A stretch of 37,965 bases of DNA, taken from positions 1-37,965 of the IMG/VR virus record IMGVR_UViG_3300021364_000066. One strand, written 5' to 3'. Position 1 is the stretch's first letter, and every line of letters starts with the position of its first letter. Made by a program: the position numbers and the translations under genes. Shown here one piece after another: positions 32,139 through 37,965 of this stretch. This DNA comes from a virus. Below the pieces are notes generated by a model. The model saw nothing but the letters and a program-made list of their open reading frames with translations, was not told the origin of the DNA and ran no database searches.

Positions 32139-32399
32139 CTAAAATGGGATCGTATCGTCTGGGGCGAACTGCTTGCCCTGTTGCTGGCCTTGACCCTCCC
32201 AAGTATCAAGCACGCCAGACAAAAACATCGTGCCCTTCTCCATCTTTCCCTTACCACTGGCTTGCCTAATCCAGACAGAGACATTCTTTTCTTTGCCATC
32301 CATCTTTACCGTGCCCTTGTACACAGGGTGATCGCCCCCCTGCTCGTACTTCTCGTTTTTAAATAAAACGATGCTGTTGCTATCGTCATAGTCGCTCAT
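32139..32399 (-). CDS. SSB-like protein with canonical acidic tip, 86 aa
   Basis: A short beta-rich body (HPVYKGTVKMDGKEKNVSVW, then KGTMFLSGVLDTW) ends in a Gln/Gly linker and the tip PDDTIPF, matching the DDDIPF tail by which bacterial SSBs recruit partners. At 86 residues it is half the size of normal SSB. It probably coats single strands made for the adjacent ERF-type annealase. Its ATG overlaps the ERF stop. The OB-fold is inferred. Confidence 0.7.
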   Translation of the reverse strand: MSDYDDSNSIVLFKNEKYEQGGDHPVYKGTVKMDGKEKNVSVWIRQASGKGKMEKGTMFLSGVLDTWEGQGQQQGKQFAPDDTIPF

Positions 32400-33016
32400 G
32401 CGGCCTCCTCTTTCATTTTCTTAATACACTTGGCTAGGTCACCATCCGCCTGCATTAGCCTGCGCTCCTCAGTTGTCCAGATCCCGCCCTTACTGGGCGC
32501 TCTCCACAGGGCAGTGACCACATCCCTCTCCATGTCTGCGTAGTAACCAGCCGCAGTCATCAGATCATCGTTGGCGATAGCTGCCTTGATCTGGTAGATC
32601 TCCTCAAGGTTCTCGCGTACCGCATTAGCATGAGCAACCAAGAAGTCATGTTCCTCGCTACCATTATTTTGCTGAGCAATAGCGCCAGCCACTTCATCAG
32701 CACTGGCAATCTCAGTGCCAGCCATACCAAAAAATGCAAGCGCCCTACCTACAGCAGATGTCTCGCAGTTCTCAGTTGCACTGGTCTGATTAATCTTCGA
32801 TGCTCGGCGGTGCTCCTCGGCAATACCGCTTGATACCTGCCGCCCACTAGCATCGGTAATCGTTGCCCGACAAACCACTGTTGCCTCATCAATAGAAAGA
32901 ATCTCAGTGTGTACACCGTAGTCTGGGTGTGCTGCCCTGAAATCATTGATGCGTCGAGCTACCGTCAGATACTCCTTGCCGTGGATATTGACCACCCCAT
33001 TGTCTTTTTTAGCCAT
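32396..33016 (-). CDS. erf: ERF-family single-strand annealing recombinase
   Basis: The protein has 206 residues. The signature QTSATENCETSAVGRALAFF at 77-96 and the preceding strand-rich domain with VVCRATITDASGRQVSSG are diagnostic of ERF/Sak-like annealases. These proteins anneal complementary strands and recircularise or concatenate phage DNA. The C-terminal part is helical and charged. The start follows AAGG; a half operator string (TAGCAAA on the minus strand) overlaps the leader. Confidence 0.88.
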   Translation of the reverse strand: MAKKDNGVVNIHGKEYLTVARRINDFRAAHPDYGVHTEILSIDEATVVCRATITDASGRQVSSGIAEEHRRASKINQTSATENCETSAVGRALAFFGMAGTEIASADEVAGAIAQQNNGSEEHDFLVAHANAVRENLEEIYQIKAAIANDDLMTAAGYYADMERDVVTALWRAPSKGGIWTTEERRLMQADGDLAKCIKKMKEEAA

Positions 33017-33051
33017 AATGCTTACCTTATTTGCTAGGGTTAGACGTAGTT

Positions 33052-33071
33052 ATGGCACAGTTTCGTGCCAT
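33052..33071. promoter_or_regulatory. Inverted repeat between repressor and erf
   Basis: ATGGCAC (33052-33058) and GTGCCAT (33065-33071), separated by six bases, form a perfect inverted repeat. No U-run follows on either strand, so it is more likely a protein site or attenuating hairpin than a terminator. It lies between the repressor stop and the erf start. Confidence 0.45.
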
Positions 33072-33107
33072 TAATGGGTGAGTTTAGTAGATTTTTAGTT
33101 GGTTTGT

Positions 33108-33440
33108 CTACTCTTCTGCCGTCATTGACTCGACGATGGTTTGTATAGACTTGAGCTGTTCTGGCTTGAGCATCAGCATCTTGTCAAGCAATCGGCCAAT
33201 GCGCGCCGACCTCCCTAATTGGTCTGCAGTCAGGCCATCTCCCATCATTACCCTGGCATCTAACCCCAGCGCGTTAGCGATAGCCTCGGCAGTTGTCACT
33301 GTCGGCTTTGTTCTGTTTGCCTTTACCACCCAAATTGTTTTCTGACTAATCCCTGACTTGGTAGCAAGGGCGTTAGTTGTTATTGATTCAGCCTCCATAT
33401 AAGTATGCAGGTTTTGACAATAGTTTGTTGCAAATCTCAT
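33108..33440 (-). CDS. Helix-turn-helix phage repressor, 110 aa
   Basis: An XRE-type DNA-binding domain (about 18-60) shows NALATKSGISQKTIWVVKANRT and then TVTTAEAIANALGL. The C-terminal helix (LLDKMLMLKPEQLKSIQTIV) could dimerise. No LexA-like protease domain is present. It stands divergent from the rightward replication genes, has a good GGAG, and its promoter overlaps operator O5. It is the best candidate to bind the TAGYAA-N4-TTRCTA palindromes. The same leftward transcript should continue into erf, SSB-like, HNH, excisionase-like and int. Confidence 0.85.
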   Translation of the reverse strand: MRFATNYCQNLHTYMEAESITTNALATKSGISQKTIWVVKANRTKPTVTTAEAIANALGLDARVMMGDGLTADQLGRSARIGRLLDKMLMLKPEQLKSIQTIVESMTAEE

Positions 33441-33467
33441 AGCCTTTACTCCAATGAAAGACTGGTT

Positions 33468-33483
33468 TAGTATATTTTTACTA
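33468..33483. promoter_or_regulatory. Operator-like palindrome O5 in the divergent control region
   Basis: TAGTATATTTTTACTA conforms to the consensus except for one inner base. It covers the -10 of the repressor promoter and lies 45 bp before the first rightward gene, as expected for an autoregulated lysis-lysogeny switch. Confidence 0.65.
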
Positions 33484-33498
33484 CTTTTCCCCAGACAA
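33469..33498 (-). promoter_or_regulatory. Predicted repressor/recombination-operon promoter
   Basis: On the minus strand TTGTCT (33498-33493), 18 bases, and TATACT (33474-33469). Transcription would begin near 33462 and reach the repressor ATG after about 22 nt. The -10 is inside palindrome O5. I see no equally good rightward promoter here. Confidence 0.6.
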
Positions 33499-33528
33499 TA
33501 GAGATTAACACAGAGGTTATAGCAACAT

Positions 33529-33714
33529 ATGTTTAATAAGACCGAGATTGACCATGTTTTATGGCTAGTTAATGAGCGGATGCACGCTCTTTCGCAGAAA
33601 AAAGAGACGGATTCATTTGACTCTTCTGGATTAGAGTATTCCCAACTGTTAGATCTTGAGCAAAAACTGCACTCAATGCTGGAGCAGTTTTCTCAGCAGT
33701 CAGCAAATATTTAG
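33529..33714 (+). CDS. First rightward gene, unknown helical protein, 61 aa
   Basis: It sits where Cro usually lies, but shows no helix-turn-helix. It is helical with a probable coiled coil (YSQLLDLEQKLHSMLEQFS). The start has AGAGG eleven bases upstream. It may be an antirepressor-like or dimerising partner. Function unknown. Confidence 0.6.
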   Translation: MFNKTEIDHVLWLVNERMHALSQKKETDSFDSSGLEYSQLLDLEQKLHSMLEQFSQQSANI

Positions 33715-33715
33715 T

Positions 33716-34186
33716 ATGGAGCAGAAAGAACTCAACGATGTCTTGTTTGCTGCGGACTACACGCTGAAGTTTTATGGCAAGCCTATGGAAAAACTTCATA
33801 GGCAGGTGTGGTCTAGGACGGTACTAGATAGCGGATACAGCTCTTTTCAGTGGGCAGAAGCCCTCCGTGAATGGCCCTCTATTGGCAAGTTTGCGCCCCG
33901 CCCTTCTGAGATCCTCGACCAGCTCAACCTCAAGCGAGAGAACAAACCCCGCTCTAACGCAACACCAGAACCCCTGACTACTGATTGCCCTGAGCCCATA
34001 GCCAAGGCATGGCGCTACTGGATACCCATCTTCTGGGGCCAATCCCTCCCATTTGAGAGCGAGGAGATAGATGACTCAGAGGCTGAGGCATGGCTACTGC
34101 TAGTTAATGAAGAAGCCAAGCGCACCAACACCCCTGAGTCTATCCCTGAGAAATTTAGGATTGAGCAGATATGGAACGCTGGTTAG
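33716..34186 (+). CDS. Probable replication protein (helicase-loader-like), 156 aa
   Basis: I use the ATG at 33716, one base past the previous stop. The segment FQWAEALREWPSIGKFAPRPSEILDQL (about 43-69) resembles the helical block of lambda P-type replication proteins that bring the host helicase to the phage origin. The position, second in the rightward operon next to recombination genes, agrees. A Pro-rich linker and an acidic helical end follow. No separate phage helicase or primase is seen, so host replication proteins would be needed. The assignment is tentative. Confidence 0.45.
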   Translation: MEQKELNDVLFAADYTLKFYGKPMEKLHRQVWSRTVLDSGYSSFQWAEALREWPSIGKFAPRPSEILDQLNLKRENKPRSNATPEPLTTDCPEPIAKAWRYWIPIFWGQSLPFESEEIDDSEAEAWLLLVNEEAKRTNTPESIPEKFRIEQIWNAG

Positions 34187-34587
34187 TACAGAACAAAAAA
34201 CAGGCTGAGTTTTTCAGCAAGTTTGTTCTTGAAGAAGCTGAAGCTGGAAGAGAAAGGCTCTATACCCTAGTCCGCGCTAATAGATCTAACAAACAGAACA
34301 ACACTCTGCATCTTTTGCTTCGACGCATGGCTCAAGATCTGAATGACGCAGGGTTTGAGATCCCTCATCCCTTCAAAGAAGGGCTTGAAATTCCCTACAC
34401 CGAACACTCAGTTAAAGAGTTGATCTGGATACCCATCATTGAAGCCATGTTTGGTGTGAGATCCAGCACCGAGCTTGACCCAGCCCAGTTCTCTGAGGCT
34501 ATGACTACTCTGGTTGACGCAGTTAATCGAAACACAGGCGTATATGTGCCCATCCCCACACAGGAGCTCACCAATGGCCCGTCCTAG
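34171..34587 (+). CDS. NinB-like recombination-associated protein, 138 aa
   Basis: The protein RANRSNKQNNTLHLLLRRMAQDLND near residues 34-58 matches the R-S-x-x-Q-N motif of NinB-like and related phage proteins, followed by VKELIWIPIIEAMFG and SSTELDPAQFSEAMTTLVDAVNR. This family accompanies annealase and nuclease genes in lambdoid phages. The start overlaps the previous gene. The family call is by pattern, with moderate confidence. Confidence 0.55.
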   Translation: MERWLVQNKKQAEFFSKFVLEEAEAGRERLYTLVRANRSNKQNNTLHLLLRRMAQDLNDAGFEIPHPFKEGLEIPYTEHSVKELIWIPIIEAMFGVRSSTELDPAQFSEAMTTLVDAVNRNTGVYVPIPTQELTNGPS

Positions 34588-34699
34588 CAAAAAATCAGTA
34601 ACGGAATACCAACCCATAGCCCGAGATTCGGAGGCTCTGTGGGCCTTTGTGGCGGTCTTGGCGCTAACTCTGATTATGCACTTGGTGGAGTATCACTGA
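34574..34699 (+). CDS. Small one-span membrane protein, 41 aa
   Basis: The ATG at 34574 has GGAG at good spacing. A basic N-terminus (MARPSKKS) is followed by a single hydrophobic helix (LWAFVAVLALTLIMHL) ending in EYH. The layout suggests a one-span inner-membrane protein. It might be a holin-like, exclusion or host-modulating peptide. It overlaps both neighbours, which supports it as a real gene. Confidence 0.55.
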   Translation: MARPSKKSVTEYQPIARDSEALWAFVAVLALTLIMHLVEYH

Positions 34700-35082
34700 T
34701 GGCTGTGAAAAGAGAAGCCTGCGATGCGTGGTTTTCTAAGTGCGTAAGGCATAGGGATCAGCACCGCTGTCAGTATTGTTTTAACGAAGGAACTGACTGC
34801 GCCCACATTTATGGTCGCGCCAGGAAATCTGTCCGCTGGAGCATGGACAACGCCGTAACTCTCTGCCGCTACCACCACCAGTGGTTCGGCTCCAACCCTG
34901 TCGCCTTCACTGATTGGCTCACCAAGCTCTATGGCGAAGGCCACATGGACATTCTCAGGGAGAAAGCCAACTCCCTTCTAAAGACTAACAAAGCCCTACG
35001 CAAAGAGATCTCAGACCACTACAGGGCTGAGCTTCGTGCTGCTGAGGCCGACCCCAACTACGAAATTGTGAGCTACAACTAA
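34699..35082 (+). CDS. HNH/NinG-like nuclease, 127 aa
   Basis: I use the ATG at 34699, one base from the stop of the membrane-protein gene and after GGTGGAG. The pattern CQYCFNEGTDCAHIYGRARKS, then DNAVTLCRYHHQWF, is an HNH-type zinc nuclease of the NinG/Rap group, which cleaves branched DNA during phage recombination. The C-terminal helix is charged. Its neighbours, the NinB-like gene and the small protein that follows, form a typical nin-type cassette. Confidence 0.7.
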   Translation: MAVKREACDAWFSKCVRHRDQHRCQYCFNEGTDCAHIYGRARKSVRWSMDNAVTLCRYHHQWFGSNPVAFTDWLTKLYGEGHMDILREKANSLLKTNKALRKEISDHYRAELRAAEADPNYEIVSYN

Positions 35083-35420
35083 TGAACAGGCGTGATGAAA
35101 TGGCTGAGCAATGTGCCGCCTTCCACCGCCAGCACCCCGAGGTCTGGGATCTGTTTGTTCAGTTCACCAATGAAATGATCCGCAAGGGCTTTAAGAACTA
35201 CAGCGTTAACGCCATATTTGAGCGGATCAGGTGGGAGAAAGATGCTGGTGGTGACGGCACCGAGTCATTCAAGCTAAACAATAACTACCGCGCGCTATAC
35301 GCCAGGAGATTTATGAAGATGTACCCCCAGCACGAAGGCTTCTTTAGAACAAGGGAGCAGACCAGCGAAGACAAGCCAGCTACTGGCTTACCCGAGCTGA
35401 CTCCTGCTGCCTATAGTTAG
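35082..35420 (+). CDS. Conserved small phage protein, 112 aa
   Basis: FHRQHPEVWDLFVQFTNEMIRKG, YSVNAIFERIRWE, FKLNNNYRALYARRFMKMYP and GFFRTR make a pattern shared by small proteins of many temperate phages, usually late in the replication cassette. No activity is known to me. It starts on the last base of the HNH gene. Confidence 0.65.
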   Translation: MNRRDEMAEQCAAFHRQHPEVWDLFVQFTNEMIRKGFKNYSVNAIFERIRWEKDAGGDGTESFKLNNNYRALYARRFMKMYPQHEGFFRTREQTSEDKPATGLPELTPAAYS

Positions 35421-35434
35421 CAAATTTTTTCCAC

Positions 35435-35608
35435 ATGGAACAATCAGACGGGCAAGACAAGACGTGGTTCTTCTTAGGAGAAGACAACGACATCATCTTC
35501 TCGCTCACCCTTGAGTGGCAGAAAGGGTACACCCCACCAGCAGAGCTAGTGGAATTAATTGAGTTATACAGCCAAGGCTACCGAAAACAGGATAAGGAGA
35601 AAAAATGA
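35435..35608 (+). CDS. Small unknown protein, 57 aa
   Basis: The frame opens at ATG 35435 and ends in ATGA overlap with the next gene, which is the normal coupling in this operon. Residues WFFLGEDNDIIFSLTLEWQKG look like beta strands, and the helical end is LVELIELYSQGYRKQ. The ribosome site is poor; a half operator string (TAGCAAA, 35418-35424) lies just upstream. Confidence 0.5.
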   Translation: MEQSDGQDKTWFFLGEDNDIIFSLTLEWQKGYTPPAELVELIELYSQGYRKQDKEKK

Positions 35609-35862
35609 GCAAAGCAACAATAGATCAGCTACTTCACTTTATATGCTGCAAAGAGCATGAGCATAGGGAAAGCCATGACGAGTGCGTTCAGTATTACAAC
35701 GAGCAATTAGAAAAATGTATTGACCACATTGATGATTTAAACAGATACATAATTAAACTTCAGAAATTGGTCGTAGATAAAGAAGGAGTAGTAGACGCTA
35801 CTGATTGTCCATACCTAGACACAAGCGATATAAAACCAGTACGAGTAGTGGCCTACCGATAA
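35605..35862 (+). CDS. Small Cys/His-rich coiled-coil protein, 85 aa
   Basis: The N-terminus is Cys/His-rich (FICCKEHEHRESHDEC), followed by a coiled coil (LEKCIDHIDDLNRYIIKLQKLV). It is the last rightward gene and converges on the end of the late operon with only eight bases between. No terminator is visible. Function unknown. Confidence 0.55.
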   Translation: MSKATIDQLLHFICCKEHEHRESHDECVQYYNEQLEKCIDHIDDLNRYIIKLQKLVVDKEGVVDATDCPYLDTSDIKPVRVVAYR

Positions 35863-35870
35863 TAGACTAA

Positions 35871-36095
35871 CTACTTCCGCTTAGGGCCATAACCCCTGCC
35901 ATGTCCTACTGAGGATTTGGCGGGGGACTTACCGTCTCTTCGAGTTCGATCCCATGCGCCATTCTTGGGTGGGGTGATGTTGTGGTGAACTGCCACAATC
36001 TTGTCCCCTCCCCGCTTCTTCTTAGCTCTGGCAGCAGAGGCTGAGTCAGCAATAATCCCTGTGTTCCTTCCCTCAAAGAAGTATCTATTAGGCAT
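35871..36095 (-). CDS. Last late gene, very basic protein, 74 aa
   Basis: Lys and Arg make up about a quarter of the protein, with a Lys/Arg cluster (RAKKKRGG) and a Gly/Arg/Lys tail (GHGRGYGPKRK). It is likely a nucleic-acid-binding protein of the virion or an assembly factor. It follows the 244-residue gene with an eight-base gap. Function unknown. Confidence 0.55.
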   Translation of the reverse strand: MPNRYFFEGRNTGIIADSASAARAKKKRGGDKIVAVHHNITPPKNGAWDRTRRDGKSPAKSSVGHGRGYGPKRK

Positions 36096-36103
36096 GGTAT
36101 CTC

Positions 36104-36838
36104 CTACGGCATCATGTCGAGCGCGGCAAACATCCGCGTTCTAGCGTTAGGGTCTTCTGTGCTGCGGTTAACTGTCTCAAGGTAAGTAGTCAGGCCGTCA
36201 GGAAATAGCACCTGGGCGGGGCTACCCTTCAGCCTACGCTCTACATCCCTCATCCCCATGGTGATATTGTTCAACATCCCACTGCGAGGAGCACTAATCA
36301 TCCCGCTATCTTTAACCTGCGGGTTAGCCAGAGCAGATGTCGAGCCACCAATCCCGGCAATTGGCAGGATTGCTTTATAAATATCAGCCAACGGCTTAGG
36401 GTTGCCTTTCTTGTAAGCGATTTCTGCGTCAGTCAGTGCCGCCTTCTGCTCTGGTGACAGCTTTTCCTTAACACTAAATCGCTTTACACCATCCGGATCA
36501 GCGCCATTCACCGCACTAATCACGGCATTATCGTCCATGAGCTTTTGCTCTTTACCTGTTTTTAACCTGCGATCCTGATTAGCACTGCGGGTTTGAGCAT
36601 CCCCCAAAGTGATGTCACCATCTGCAACCTGATGCGCAAGACCAGGATTAATATCCATTTCCTCAACCATGATCTTGGCCTGCTGATCCTTCAACATTTG
36701 AGGCTGCTTCAGCACCATCTGGTCAGCCACCTCCCTTGATACACCAAGGGTTTTCTCCAGCTCTCTAGCAATCTTCACGGTATCGCCAGGGTGCTTCTGA
36801 AAGGCTTTTTCTATTGCCAAGATAACTTGCTTCTTCAT
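36104..36838 (-). CDS. Late protein after the large internal virion protein, 244 aa
   Basis: The N-terminal half is charged and helical (IARELEKTLGVSREVADQMV). In the middle is a short hydrophobic Gly-rich stretch (IYKAILPIAGIGGSTSALA, about 150-168), and the C-terminal third contains GMRDVERRLKG. It is coupled to the 999-residue gene by ATGA overlap. It may be a further ejected protein or a partner of it; such a hydrophobic Gly stretch could act in membrane contact. Confidence 0.55.
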   Translation of the reverse strand: MKKQVILAIEKAFQKHPGDTVKIARELEKTLGVSREVADQMVLKQPQMLKDQQAKIMVEEMDINPGLAHQVADGDITLGDAQTRSANQDRRLKTGKEQKLMDDNAVISAVNGADPDGVKRFSVKEKLSPEQKAALTDAEIAYKKGNPKPLADIYKAILPIAGIGGSTSALANPQVKDSGMISAPRSGMLNNITMGMRDVERRLKGSPAQVLFPDGLTTYLETVNRSTEDPNARTRMFAALDMMP

Positions 36839-37965
36839 CTTTCTATCTGCTTTAACATCCCAACTTTCTGCAACACCATCTCTTGGGGGTCTTTAACTAC
36901 GGGCCTGATGTCTACATTGCCGAACGTGGCCCCTTCTACATTCTGAGCCACGTTCTCAATCATGTTCTGGGTAAACTGAACTGGCTGCTTGACCAACGGG
37001 AACTGCGCTATGGGGTACAACGGGCCTTGCTCTCCGCTAAGGGTGTCAACAATGTCCTTACCTGTCTCAAACGGAATATCTACAGCGATAGGCACAAGGC
37101 TCTCAGCAAAAGCTCGCAGTACGCCAACCTCATTAATCCTGCCCCACTGGTAATCATTGAGGCCAAGGGTGTTAACCGAGGCCGTAGACAGCATCTGATC
37201 TGCCATGCCCATGAAAACCCCGCTTAGATCCCAGTTGCCATCCCCAAACAACCACTGTCGGGACTCATTAAGCAGGCCAAACGAACTGCCCACCACTGCG
37301 GCATACATACCCAGGTACTTGTAAGCCTCTTTGGGGTTGCCCTTCCTAAAGTTCTCGACCACCTTCCACATCAGGATGCCTTGCTGCTTGCTGGCAAAGC
37401 CCCGCAATGCCCACATTGGGCGCAGGTTAGGATTCCTCGCCCATGCAGAGCTACGACCAGAGGCAGAGATCAACTGCTGCTGACCCAGCGCGGCAAAGGC
37501 CAAGTCCTCAACTAACTCAAAGTCCTTACCCTGATACTTTTTAAAGTCTGCTCCGTTCTTTTTGAGTGCGACAGTCAGCCTATTCATATCTGTGGGCTTA
37601 AGATAAAAGCCCCAGTTCTGATTGATCTTGCCGGTCTTGGCCTCTCTGACTAACTGCTCGAGAATCACGTTGAGTGTGGCGTTCTTGGAATAAATATCAG
37701 TACGCTGAAACTGAGACCACTTCATCATCTTGTCAGTGAGCTCGCGGGTGCTGTCAGCCCACCACTTCTGGCTAAAGCCTGGGCTAGTTTCCATGCGAGT
37801 GACCTGATTGGTGTGAGTGTTTAAAAACTCACCCACGTTCTGGTCAATACCCGACTCCATGACATCAGCCCCAGCTCTGTTTCTGTATGCCCTATTCAGA
37901 GCCCCAAGCATTTCACTGGGGGGGACCTCAAAATTAACCACCGCCATAGCTGGATCGTGGAGGTT
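36835..37965 (-). CDS. Large internal virion protein, C-terminal third (gene split by the window ends)
   Basis: The frame is open to the window end at 37965 and joins the part at 1-2008, so residues from about 624 onward lie here. The Met at 37947 is residue 630 of the joined protein and not a true start. The region includes WALRGFASKQQGILMW and a hydrophobic Gly/Val helix (LGMYAAVVGSSFGLL, about residues 841-855 overall), followed by further helices. The end MVLQKVGMLKQIER overlaps the next gene. Its role as ejected core protein is inferred from size and order. Confidence 0.75.
   Translation of the reverse strand, partial: NLHDPAMAVVNFEVPPSEMLGALNRAYRNRAGADVMESGIDQNVGEFLNTHTNQVTRMETSPGFSQKWWADSTRELTDKMMKWSQFQRTDIYSKNATLNVILEQLVREAKTGKINQNWGFYLKPTDMNRLTVALKKNGADFKKYQGKDFELVEDLAFAALGQQQLISASGRSSAWARNPNLRPMWALRGFASKQQGILMWKVVENFRKGNPKEAYKYLGMYAAVVGSSFGLLNESRQWLFGDGNWDLSGVFMGMADQMLSTASVNTLGLNDYQWGRINEVGVLRAFAESLVPIAVDIPFETGKDIVDTLSGEQGPLYPIAQFPLVKQPVQFTQNMIENVAQNVEGATFGNVDIRPVVKDPQEMVLQKVGMLKQIER
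37840..37965. repeat. Terminal overlap, right copy
   Basis: Identical to 14-139. Joining the two copies removes the duplicate and gives one continuous reading frame for the 999-residue protein. Confidence 0.9.

Overview
The window is the complete genome of a temperate tailed phage with a short, T7-like tail (podovirus architecture), presented as a linear piece of a circular sequence. Bases 14-139 are repeated exactly at 37840-37965, so the unit length is 37826 bp, and one large gene runs across the artificial ends. The host cannot be named. The lipoprotein signal, ordinary Shine-Dalgarno sites and a tRNA-derived attachment site fit a Gram-negative host, perhaps a gammaproteobacterium, but that is inference.

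Late region (minus strand, 24029 down to 1, continuing from 37965 to 35871): one operon of about 26 kb with head-to-tail stop/start overlaps. The order is small terminase, large terminase, portal, collagen-like fibre, two small proteins, scaffold, major capsid protein (followed by a terminator), a fibre with three repeated modules, a small fibre-like protein, a lipoprotein, a Gly-rich protein, a 1054-residue protein with EF-hand-like loops, tail tubular A, tail tubular B, three internal virion proteins (445, 612 and 999 residues), and two downstream proteins. The order from tail tubular A onward parallels T7 gp11, gp12, gp14, gp15 and gp16.

Control and RNA region (24030-25197): about 1.17 kb without a credible gene. 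The left end carries three 16-bp palindromes (consensus TAGYAA-N4-TTRCTA) over a divergent promoter pair. A short transcript could end at a strong terminator (24285-24313). The rest, about 24320-25190, looks like a large structured non-coding RNA. Its 3' domain has a 25-nt closing helix, three nested helices and a pseudoknot. It leads directly into a 101-residue gene and a terminator.

Early region (plus strand, 25562-30136): a train of small, overlapping, mostly unknown genes around an ArdC-type antirestriction protein. It includes a 20-bp stem-loop before 27262 and a repeated start-associated leader at three genes.

Lysogeny and recombination region (minus strand, 33440 down to 30518): a helix-turn-helix repressor, then an ERF-type annealase, an SSB-like protein, an HNH protein, an excisionase-like protein and a tyrosine integrase ending beside a tRNA 3'-half attP. 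The repressor promoter overlaps another copy of the palindrome, and a further copy lies near attP. Divergently, 33529-35862 (plus strand) holds a probable helicase-loader-like protein, recombination/HNH proteins and small unknowns. No phage polymerase, helicase, endolysin or holin could be recognised with confidence.
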